Assembly: GCA_937916365.1 (NCBI GenBank)
Contig: CALFSY010000125.1
Location: 1-5,738 of the forward strand
Origin: an uncultured Jannaschia sp.
Lineage (GTDB): Bacteria > Pseudomonadota > Alphaproteobacteria > Rhodobacterales > Rhodobacteraceae
DNA: 5,738 nucleotides
Direction: 5' to 3'
The notes beneath the pieces are model-generated. The model saw nothing but the letters and a program-made list of their open reading frames with translations. It made no database searches and was not told the origin of the DNA. Each line of letters opens with the position of its first letter. Position 1 is the first letter of the stretch. The translations under genes and the position numbers were made by a program. Shown here in pieces: positions 1 through 5,724 of this stretch.

Positions 1-1
1 C

Positions 2-64
2 GCGAATGCAATCATCACCACACTTTTAACCCCCAGTTATTTCAAGGACATACCCCATGCCTGA
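2..64 (+). CDS. C-terminal tail of an upstream gene (partial, tentative)
   Basis: The frame beginning at base 2 is open and reads ANAIITTLLTPSYFKDIPHA before a TGA at 62-64. It looks protein-like, and it would end 8 bases inside the next gene, a common arrangement for translationally coupled neighbours. The other two forward frames are less convincing: one stops at 27-29 and one runs to a TAG at 82-84 with a His-rich, less natural sequence. Only about 20 residues are visible, so no family can be named. The call rests on frame quality and the coupled overlap alone. Confidence 0.4.
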   Translation, partial: ANAIITTLLTPSYFKDIPHA

Positions 65-332
65 CCACCCGCGCGATGCATTAGACCCCAAAGGCTTGAT
101 TTTTGAAGCATTCCGCATCGAAGGCATCACCGAACCGGAATGTAGGTCGATTTTTGTTGATTGGGCGTTGAGCGTCGAGGCCGCGGATATGGTAGAAGCC
201 ATTAAAACACTGTTGACGCGCCATTGTGATGTGGCCGCCTATCACCCTATGTTGGTTGTATTGCGCGAAGGATTAGGCACCCCACCCCAAACACGGCGGC
301 GTGGCGGGCGGGCGGGCCGACGGCGGGGATAA
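57..332 (+). CDS. Small conserved protein with Arg/Gly-rich tail, function unknown
   Basis: A 91-residue protein of unknown function. Residues about 10-80 look like a compact helical domain with the segment FRIEGITEPECRSIFVDWAL (17-36) and a later HPMLVVLREGL stretch (63-73). The last 15 or so residues are strongly basic and Gly/Arg-rich (RRRGGRAGRRRG). I recall similar short proteins with an 'IEGI..PECRSIF.DWAL' core and basic tail from Rhodobacterales, where they are annotated as hypothetical. The start at 57 is supported by an AAGGA ribosome-binding site at 44-48 with an 8-base spacer. There is no signal peptide or membrane segment, so it should be cytoplasmic. It overlaps the end of a probable upstream gene, suggesting cotranscription. 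The basic tail could contact nucleic acid or ribosomes, but that is inference. Confidence 0.8.
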   Translation: MPDHPRDALDPKGLIFEAFRIEGITEPECRSIFVDWALSVEAADMVEAIKTLLTRHCDVAAYHPMLVVLREGLGTPPQTRRRGGRAGRRRG

Positions 333-366
333 CCAACTTAACGGTGTGTTTCGATATGAATGCCGC

Positions 367-396
367 TAGACGCTGCCCTATTCCACCCGCCATAAT
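367..396 (+). promoter_or_regulatory. Candidate promoter for the lactate dehydrogenase gene
   Basis: In the 93-base gap before the dehydrogenase, TAGACG at 367-372 (4 of 6 to the -35 consensus) and CATAAT at 391-396 (5 of 6 to the -10 consensus) are separated by 18 bases. Transcription would start near 403, leaving a leader of about 23 bases that carries the AAAAGGAAA ribosome-binding site at 413-421. No operator-like repeat and no terminator hairpin for the preceding small gene was seen here, so read-through from upstream remains possible. Confidence 0.3.
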
Positions 397-425
397 GGTT
401 TAGACAAAATGTAAAAGGAAACAAC

Positions 426-1844
426 ATGGCGCCTTTGGCCGATCTAGGGCGAAACCAAGAAGGCATCGCAGCCCTCATCGACGCCTTAAAACCCCATTTT
501 GGGGCACGGTTGGAAACCGGTTATGCGGTGCGCCAACACCACGGGCACACCACAACGTGGCTTTTGAATCAGCCACCCGATGCCGTTATATTTCCCCAAA
601 CCACCGCCGAGGTTCAACAGATCGTGCGCCTATGCGCGGCTAATCGCGTGCCGATCATACCATTTGGTGTTGGCACCTCGCTCGAAGGGCACGTGAACGC
701 CCCTATGGGTGGCGTGTGTTTGGACACGTCGCGGATGAATCGCATTCTGGCGGTGCATCCCGATGATATGGATGTGGTGATCGAACCCGGGGTTACGCGA
801 AAAACCCTAAATACACACTTGCGGGATACAGGATTGTTTTTTCCGGTCGATCCGGGGGCGGATGCGTCGCTGGGCGGGATGGCTGCGACAAACGCCAGCG
901 GCACATGCGCCGTGCGATATGGCACGATGAAAGACAATGTATTGGCGTTGAAGGTTGTTTTACCTTCGGGGGATGTCATTAATACCGCATCGCGGGCGCG
1001 GAAAACCGCCGCTGGCTATGATTTGACGCGGCTTATGGTGGGTTCTGAAGGAACGCTTGGCATCATTACCGAACTCACCCTGCGTTTGCACGGTATACCC
1101 GAGGCCACGGCGGTGGCCACATGTGGGTTTCCAACCGTTAAGGCCGCGTGTGACACTGTCATAGCAACAATCCAACATGGCATTCCCGTGGCACGGATCG
1201 AGTTTTTGGATGCGCTGACCGTGCAAGCCGTGAGTGCGTATTCCAAGCTCAACTTACCGCACACACCGCTGTTGTTGTTGGAATTCCATGGCACCGAGGC
1301 AAGCGTGATGGAACAGGCGGATATATTCAAAGCCTTGGCGGCGGACCATGGCGGCACAAACGTTAAGACCGCCACACAGACAGATCAGCGAACCACCCTG
1401 TGGCAGGCCCGCCATGATGCCTATTGGGCGTGTCTGGCATTACGACCCGGGGCCAAAGGTATGTCAACCGATGTGTGTGTGCCCATATCGCGGCTGGCCG
1501 ATTGTGTCGATGCCGCACAGGCGAAAGCGGTGCAAATGCGTCTTATCGCGCCGGTGTTGGGCCATGTGGGGGATGGCAATTTTCATGTCTTGCTTTTGAT
1601 TGATCCCAACGATCCTGGTGATATTGCGCGGGCCGAAGAATACGTGGGATGGTTGAACGATATCGCGATTGCCATGGATGGCACATGCACCGGTGAACAC
1701 GGTATCGGACAGGGCAAAGCCCCCTATCTGTCCCAAGAATTGGGCGCGGCCACAGTAGGTGCAATGGCCACCATCAAACACGCCCTTGATCCGCACAATA
1801 TCATGAACCCTGGGAAAATGGGGCTGGGCCATGGTGCGCCCTAA
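426..1844 (+). CDS. FAD-linked D-lactate dehydrogenase (cytochrome-type, LDHD/GlcD-like)
   Basis: A 472-residue flavoprotein, full length for the family. It should oxidise D-lactate or a related D-2-hydroxy acid to the 2-keto acid and pass electrons to cytochrome c or quinone. The N-terminal half is a PCMH/VAO-type FAD-binding domain: PxTxxEV near 57-63, the FAD-loop PFGVGTSLEG (79-88), FPVDPGADASLGG (139-151), TNASG (155-159), RYG (164-166) and VGSEGTLGIITE (205-216). The C-terminal FAD-oxidase domain carries RPGAKGMSTDVCVPIS, the metal/substrate motif HVGDGNFH (380-387) and GEHGIG (423-428), ending in LDPHNIMNPGK. The STDVCVPIS and GTCTGEHGIG stretches resemble mitochondrial LDHD more than glycolate oxidase GlcD, though substrates cannot be fixed by eye. 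No Cys-rich iron-sulfur domain is fused. The start has AGGAA at 416-420, five bases upstream. The VIT transporter gene overlaps its last 14 bases. Confidence 0.92.
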   Translation: MAPLADLGRNQEGIAALIDALKPHFGARLETGYAVRQHHGHTTTWLLNQPPDAVIFPQTTAEVQQIVRLCAANRVPIIPFGVGTSLEGHVNAPMGGVCLDTSRMNRILAVHPDDMDVVIEPGVTRKTLNTHLRDTGLFFPVDPGADASLGGMAATNASGTCAVRYGTMKDNVLALKVVLPSGDVINTASRARKTAAGYDLTRLMVGSEGTLGIITELTLRLHGIPEATAVATCGFPTVKAACDTVIATIQHGIPVARIEFLDALTVQAVSAYSKLNLPHTPLLLLEFHGTEASVMEQADIFKALAADHGGTNVKTATQTDQRTTLWQARHDAYWACLALRPGAKGMSTDVCVPISRLADCVDAAQAKAVQMRLIAPVLGHVGDGNFHVLLLIDPNDPGDIARAEEYVGWLNDIAIAMDGTCTGEHGIGQGKAPYLSQELGAATVGAMATIKHALDPHNIMNPGKMGLGHGAP

Positions 1845-2550
1845 GGCCCATGGTGTTGCCTCGGCCCATGACGATCCGCATTTATCGGGGCGTGCGGGAT
1901 GGTTGCGCGCGGCAATTATGGGGGCCAACGATGGCATATTGTCCACGGCCTCTTTGTTGGTGGGGGTGGTTGCCGGTGGCGCGGATCGGCCAACGCTTTT
2001 GCTGGCAGGGGTGGCGGGGCTAACCGCCGGTGCGTTGAGCATGGCCGCCGGTGAATACGTTTCGGTATCCAGTCAGGCAGATGTCGAACGCGCAGATGTG
2101 GCCCGGGAAAAAGCGGAATTGGCCAAAAACCCCGAGGGTGAGCTGGCCGAATTAACGGCCATTTACGTGGCGAGAGGGTTAAGCCCATCGCTTGCGGCCC
2201 AAGTGGCCACAGAATTAACAGCGCAAGATGCGCTTGCCGCCCATGTTCGTGATGAAATCGGGCTAACCGATTTATCACCCCCCCGCCCGATTCAGGCCGC
2301 GATGGTTTCGGCGTTGACCTTTGCGGCGGGTGCGGGCGTGCCTTTGGTTGTTGCGACGATCGCACCATTACCCACAGCGGAGCTGTGGGTGGGGGCGGCG
2401 GCGCTTACCGCGCTTGGCACACTTGGGGCGCTTGGGGCACAGGCCGGGGGGGCGCCGCGTCTAAAGGCGGCGGTTCGGGTTATGGTGTGGGGTGTGCTGG
2501 CCATGATGGCGACATCGGCCCTAGGCACCGCATTGGGCGTTGCGTTTTAG
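1831..2550 (+). CDS. VIT1/CCC1-family membrane transporter (probable Fe/Mn exporter)
   Basis: A 239-residue membrane protein of the VIT1/CCC1 family, which moves Fe2+ or Mn2+ out of the cytoplasm (vacuolar in plants and yeast, across the inner membrane in bacteria). Hydrophobic segments lie near residues 25-48, 54-79, 154-178, 183-203 and 213-239, matching the family's five helices. The first contains the family signature GANDGI (31-36, Asp34) and the second MAAGEYVSV (71-79, Met71, Glu75), positions known in this family to line the ion path. A charged helical region between helices 2 and 3 (about 80-148) is rich in Glu (E86, E93, E96, E104, E107, E128, E142), like the cytoplasmic metal-binding domain of VIT1. 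The ATG lies inside the dehydrogenase gene (14-base overlap) with only a weak GGGG at 1820-1823, so coupled translation is likely. There is no rubrerythrin-like extension. Metal choice is not determinable here. Confidence 0.9.
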   Translation: MVRPKAHGVASAHDDPHLSGRAGWLRAAIMGANDGILSTASLLVGVVAGGADRPTLLLAGVAGLTAGALSMAAGEYVSVSSQADVERADVAREKAELAKNPEGELAELTAIYVARGLSPSLAAQVATELTAQDALAAHVRDEIGLTDLSPPRPIQAAMVSALTFAAGAGVPLVVATIAPLPTAELWVGAAALTALGTLGALGAQAGGAPRLKAAVRVMVWGVLAMMATSALGTALGVAF

Positions 2551-2559
2551 GCCCTAAAA
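2545..2559. terminator. Palindrome between convergent genes, possible shared terminator
   Basis: TTTTAGG, one C, then CCTAAAA form a perfect 7-base inverted repeat covering the stop codon of the VIT gene and ending just short of the stop of the opposing amidohydrolase gene at 2564. As RNA it would fold into a stem of about 6 pairs with a 3-base loop, followed on the plus strand by TTATTTAT, a poor U tract. The stem is short and A/U-rich, so termination strength is doubtful, but the position in the 13-base gap between two convergent genes is where a bidirectional terminator would be expected. Confidence 0.35.
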
Positions 2560-2563
2560 TTAT

Positions 2564-3445
2564 TTATAAATCAAGGTTATAAAATCGCGCGGCGGTCTGA
2601 AAAAACACATCCTTATGTGCCGTTTCGGGCACTAATGTGCGATAAGCATGTGACAATGTGGCGTAATCGGAATATAATTTATCGACCGGAAAATTTGATC
2701 CAAACATAACCCGCTTGGACCCAAATAATGTTAGGCAGGTTTCTATGATCGGGCGCATGGTGTCTATGGTCCAATGATGGTCGAACATCCCTAAACCAGA
2801 CAGTTTGCAGGTGACGTTTGGCAAATCTGCCAAATGTTTTAACCCCTCTGCCCATCTTCTTAGGCCCGCCGTGCCCCGATCATGGGGCGATCCTGCATGG
2901 CATAGGGCGATGTGTGTTTCGGGTGTCGTGGCCAACACCTCGGCGGTTTTGCCCATAAGTTCGGGGATAAGTTGTAAATCAAAACGCAACCCACGCCGCC
3001 CAATTTCGCGCAAGCCCAATATAAAGCGCGGATCGTCAAGCAACGCATTGGATCCCGTCATCGCATCTTCGCCCGGGGCGCGCCCGACGATTTGCCGCAC
3101 GCCACGCACTGTGGATAAACGTTGGAACATGTCCAGTTGATCGGGAAAATCGCCTGCTGTCAGGTCACAAAACACGACCTGGACCAGTGGCCAGTTCGGG
3201 TGCGCCGTGGCCGCCGCGTGCACCCAACGCGCCTCTTCCATTGCATCTTCGGCCCCTACCTGAATGTGGACCGATGCCGCAATGCCTTCTACCCCGGCCT
3301 CGCGGTGAAATTCATCCAAAAGATAATTGCGTTGGATCGGGGTGGGATCGCCAAAAAACCGTTTGACCCCATGGGCCATTAGCCATGGGTAGTGGACCGC
3401 GTCTAAATCCCAAAGGTGATGGTGGGCATCAATCCACATCGTCAT
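2564..3445 (-). CDS. Metal-dependent amidohydrolase, fuconolactonase-like (COG3618-type)
   Basis: A predicted cytoplasmic TIM-barrel hydrolase of the amidohydrolase-2 family, whose members open L-fuconolactone, L-rhamnonolactone, 2-pyrone-4,6-dicarboxylate and similar rings. In the 293-residue form the N-terminus reads MTMWIDAHHHLWD, giving the metal-binding HxH at strand 1 (within H8-H10). LCHAGSPHD (H183) gives a later barrel histidine, and FGSNFPVDK ends with the conserved catalytic Asp255. These three sites in order are the family hallmark, and length is normal. The start at 3445 is preferred over an in-frame ATG at 3514 because it forms an ATGA overlap with the upstream gene's stop, has AAAAGGAA at 3461-3454 eight bases before it, and puts the HHH motif at the usual distance from the N-terminus. 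It is second in a two-gene unit behind the double SnoaL-like gene. The substrate is unknown; a sugar lactone is the best guess, given the divergent sugar-type importer. Confidence 0.9.
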   Translation of the reverse strand: MTMWIDAHHHLWDLDAVHYPWLMAHGVKRFFGDPTPIQRNYLLDEFHREAGVEGIAASVHIQVGAEDAMEEARWVHAAATAHPNWPLVQVVFCDLTAGDFPDQLDMFQRLSTVRGVRQIVGRAPGEDAMTGSNALLDDPRFILGLREIGRRGLRFDLQLIPELMGKTAEVLATTPETHIALCHAGSPHDRGTAGLRRWAEGLKHLADLPNVTCKLSGLGMFDHHWTIDTMRPIIETCLTLFGSKRVMFGSNFPVDKLYSDYATLSHAYRTLVPETAHKDVFFQTAARFYNLDL

Positions 3446-4461
3446 TCGTGCGATTCCTTTTGCATGTGCGGGTTGCATGTGCGCGATAAGATATCGACGC
3501 CTTGTTGTTTCCAAAAATGTAGCAGGTCAATGAATACCCAATTTTCGGCCAATTTGTTGCCCGCCCGCCGATAGATGTCGATCACCCGAAATTCACCGCG
3601 CTTTCCGGTTGCGGGCATTCCCATAAAATTACCGGACAATGTGGCAGAAAAATTAGGCCATCCAAAAAACCCGCCATAATGCCCCTCGGCCAAGCGGCAA
3701 ATATGGGTGGTTGCCGAACGTTCGGTGAATGCAGCACGGAATGGTCCGGCATGTTGTTGGGCATAACGTGCGATGGTGTAGGTTGCGCCAATTCCCGCAG
3801 GGCCCCACCAAAGCATGTCGTGATGCCACGTGCGCGCCAGCTCCGCCTTTAGCGGTAGGCCCAGTTGCCAGGTGCCTAAATCGGCGATCATTGCATTGAT
3901 GGCATTGCGCGTGGCGGTGCCGTGGGCTTTGGGCTGTGGGTCAAACATCAATCCATCGTGGGTCATCGGCCCAGGCTGCACCATGTGTGCGGCGGTTTGG
4001 GCCGGAAATGGGTGCAGACCTGCCTGGATCATCAGGTGCGGAATATCGAAATACATCGCCGTTTCGGCAATTTTTCCATGGTCAATTTTATTGAATTCAC
4101 AATACCTAAGACAGGCTAATTTGCCGGTGGGCGCAATACCTAACCATTCCACATCAAACAGTCCCACCAGATGCCCCATGGAAACAACCCAAACGGATTT
4201 ATACCCATCCATTTCGTTGTGCCCGGCCATGAAAATATCCATCCGGCGCTGCATGTGTGTCAGGCTTTGGCGTAACGGGCGCCAAAATTGATCGGCAACT
4301 GATTTCGCGCTTATTATTTCGTTAAACGGATGAAACCCACGCCAAAGATAATCAGCGCGGCAATGATCCCGCAAAACACCTTCAATTTCAGCATCATGCG
4401 CCCCGTCAAGGGCATCATAATAGTTAAGGATCAGGTTTTTTTGGTGTAACAGATCGTCCAT
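3442..4461 (-). CDS. Tandem double SnoaL/NTF2-like domain protein, function unknown
   Basis: A 339-residue soluble protein built of two SnoaL-like (NTF2-fold) halves, about 1-155 and 180-325, joined by a Pro-rich linker. Each half carries the SnoaL-type signature: GIAPTGK (108-114) and GMPATGK (281-287), followed by an Asp in FDIPHLMIQAG (D139) and FIDLLHFWKQQG (D312). Both pairs are exactly 173 residues apart. Earlier matches, DYLWRG (37-42) with DMLWWG (215-220) and P62/R64 with P240/R242, keep an offset of 178, so the halves are colinear with a 5-residue indel. Single-domain SnoaL (about 140 residues) is a polyketide cyclase using an Asp as acid/base; other relatives are isomerases, dehydratases or ligand binders, so a polyketide role is not implied. 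It is the first gene of its unit, overlaps the amidohydrolase start by 4 bases, and has a weak ribosome site (TAGG near 4467). No signal peptide is seen. It probably acts on the same substrate chain as the amidohydrolase. Confidence 0.85.
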   Translation of the reverse strand: MDDLLHQKNLILNYYDALDGAHDAEIEGVLRDHCRADYLWRGFHPFNEIISAKSVADQFWRPLRQSLTHMQRRMDIFMAGHNEMDGYKSVWVVSMGHLVGLFDVEWLGIAPTGKLACLRYCEFNKIDHGKIAETAMYFDIPHLMIQAGLHPFPAQTAAHMVQPGPMTHDGLMFDPQPKAHGTATRNAINAMIADLGTWQLGLPLKAELARTWHHDMLWWGPAGIGATYTIARYAQQHAGPFRAAFTERSATTHICRLAEGHYGGFFGWPNFSATLSGNFMGMPATGKRGEFRVIDIYRRAGNKLAENWVFIDLLHFWKQQGVDILSRTCNPHMQKESHE

Positions 4462-4481
4462 CGGCCTAAATTGTGTGTGCG

Positions 4482-4510
4482 ATTATAGAAAACCCTTGCC
4501 AAGTTGTCAT
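4482..4510 (-). promoter_or_regulatory. Promoter for the SnoaL-like/amidohydrolase unit
   Basis: Read on the minus strand, ATGACA (4510-4505, 5 of 6 to the -35 consensus) and a perfect TATAAT (4487-4482) are separated by 17 bases. This is the best promoter match in the window. Transcription would begin near 4475, giving a leader of about 14 bases before the ATG at 4461. Its -35 hexamer lies over the -35 of the opposing promoter. Confidence 0.6.
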
Positions 4511-4553
4511 GCGCAAGTCTAGCGTTTTACAATATCACGCAGTTACCTTGCGC
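4495..4553. promoter_or_regulatory. CTTGC-type inverted repeats, candidate operator
   Basis: Three copies of a CTTGC half-site occur in the divergent control region: CTTGCCAAG at 4495-4503 (itself CTTG-C-CAAG), GCGCAAG at 4511-4517 and CTTGCGC at 4547-4553. The last two are a perfect 7-base inverted pair separated by 29 bases. One copy lies between the -35 and -10 of each promoter's shared zone, and one lies just downstream of the plus-strand start site. The layout suits a repressor controlling both directions, but no regulator gene lies in the window and the half-sites are short, so the assignment is tentative. Confidence 0.35.
4504..4533 (+). promoter_or_regulatory. Promoter for the ABC transporter operon
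   Basis: TTGTCA at 4504-4509 (5 of 6 to the -35 consensus) and TACAAT at 4528-4533 (5 of 6 to the -10 consensus) are separated by 18 bases. The start would be near 4540, with a leader of about 33 bases holding the GGGGGA ribosome site at 4565-4570. Its -35 occupies the same bases, on the other strand, as the -35 of the divergent promoter, so polymerase should not be able to load in both directions at once. Confidence 0.5.
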
Positions 4554-4573
4554 GAATTATAAACGGGGGAATG

Positions 4574-5623
4574 ATGGCTGAAATTCAGCTGCGCAATATA
4601 TCAAAGCGTTGGGGTAGCTTTATCGGTGTTGATAAGTTTGACCTGACGATTGCCGATAAAGAATTCCTTGTATTATTAGGGCCTTCGGGGTGCGGTAAAA
4701 CCACGACCATGCGCATGATTGCCGGGTTAGAAGACGCAACAGAAGGCGACATTTTAATTGACGGGCAGCGCGTCAATAACATAGATCCAAAAGACCGCGA
4801 CGTTGCCATGGTGTTCCAAAGCTATGCGCTTTACCCAAATATGAACGTGTATGAAAACATTCGTTTTCCGTTAAAGGTGCGCGGCATTGACCCCAAAACC
4901 CACGATGGAAAAATTCGCCGCGCCAGTGCGATGGTTGAACTGGACGATTTTTTGCATCGCAAACCCGCCGAATTGTCCGGCGGTCAACGCCAACGTGTGG
5001 CCCTGGCCCGGGCGATTGTGCGCGAACCCAACGTTTTTTTGATGGATGAACCCCTTTCTAATCTGGATGCAAAACTGCGGGTTTCCACCCGCGCACAGAT
5101 TAAGAACCTTATCCATGAATTGGCCGTTACAACCATCTATGTGACCCATGACCAAATCGAAGCGATGACATTGGCCGATCGTGTGGTGGTTATGGAAAAA
5201 GGTGTTGTTCAACAGGTCGGCAGCCCGACCGAAATTTATGATCGCCCGGCCAATACCTTTGTTGCCGGATTTATCGGCAGCCCCGCGATGAACCTGATCA
5301 AGGGGTCCGTTTCAAACGGCGTTTTTTCTGCCCCAAACGTTGAAATCACGGGATTACCCGTGCCGGATGGTCACATGACGTTAGGGTTTCGCGCAGAGGA
5401 TGCAACAGTTGTGCCAAGTGGCGGCCAAATTAATGCCCCGATCTATACGCTTGAACTATTGGGTGACGCCACGATGGTCACAGTGCGCATCGGCGGCACT
5501 TTGGTCAGCGTGCGGGCTGAAAAAACCTATCGCGCCGCGATTGATGATATGGTCTCAATCGCGGTGCCTGGTTCCATCTGCCACCTGTTTGACGGCACAA
5601 CAGGCGCGCGCGCAGGGGCATGA
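4574..5623 (+). CDS. ABC sugar importer ATP-binding protein, UgpC/MalK type
   Basis: The ATPase of a carbohydrate-type ABC importer (CUT1-like), working at the cytoplasmic face with two permeases and a periplasmic binding protein. Numbered from the ATG at 4571, motifs are in order: Walker A GPSGCGKT (37-44), Q-loop Gln83 in VFQSYALYP, signature LSGGQ (135-139), Walker B VFLMDE (155-160), D-loop SNLD (163-166) and H-loop His193 in VTHDQIEAM. After the nucleotide-binding domain comes the AGFIGSPAMNL link and a C-terminal TOBE/MalK-like regulatory domain (about 235-345) with LGFRAED in place of the usual G-R-P-E segment. All catalytic residues are present and length is typical. ATGs occur at 4571 and 4574; the second is preferred because GGGGGA ends at 4570 and would abut the first, but the difference is one residue. 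It is divergent from the SnoaL-like/amidohydrolase unit. The transported compound cannot be read from the ATPase. Confidence 0.93.
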   Translation: MAEIQLRNISKRWGSFIGVDKFDLTIADKEFLVLLGPSGCGKTTTMRMIAGLEDATEGDILIDGQRVNNIDPKDRDVAMVFQSYALYPNMNVYENIRFPLKVRGIDPKTHDGKIRRASAMVELDDFLHRKPAELSGGQRQRVALARAIVREPNVFLMDEPLSNLDAKLRVSTRAQIKNLIHELAVTTIYVTHDQIEAMTLADRVVVMEKGVVQQVGSPTEIYDRPANTFVAGFIGSPAMNLIKGSVSNGVFSAPNVEITGLPVPDGHMTLGFRAEDATVVPSGGQINAPIYTLELLGDATMVTVRIGGTLVSVRAEKTYRAAIDDMVSIAVPGSICHLFDGTTGARAGA

Positions 5624-5724
5624 CTATGCGCGACCTTTGGGCCCAGGGCCACGGGGGACGGGCGATGTTGCATACCGCGCCCCTAAACCGACATATCGCA
5701 CCATCAAGAAACAGGGAGAAGAAT

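Noticed and set aside
356..403. 15-codon open frame MNAARRCPIPPAIMV that could be a leader peptide
   Set aside because: It has no ribosome-binding site, no codon run typical of an attenuator, and overlaps the candidate -10 of the dehydrogenase promoter.
1464..2042. 192-codon open frame on the minus strand across the dehydrogenase/VIT junction
   Set aside because: It lies antisense to two well-supported genes, has a low-complexity His/Pro-rich composition and no recognisable motif or ribosome site.
2446..2452. Run of seven G (and a run of seven C at 2278-2284) in the VIT gene as phase-variation switches
   Set aside because: The frame is intact, runs of seven occur by chance in a G+C-rich gene, and a slip-switch for a housekeeping metal transporter is not otherwise supported.
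3830..4291. 153-codon open frame on the plus strand within the double SnoaL-like gene
   Set aside because: It is antisense to a gene with clear domain motifs; its composition is Cys/Trp/Ile-rich and irregular, as expected for a shadow frame.
4558..4563. TATAAA as an alternative -10 element for the ABC operon
   Set aside because: Transcription would begin at about the ribosome-binding site, leaving no usable leader, and no -35 match lies at the right distance.
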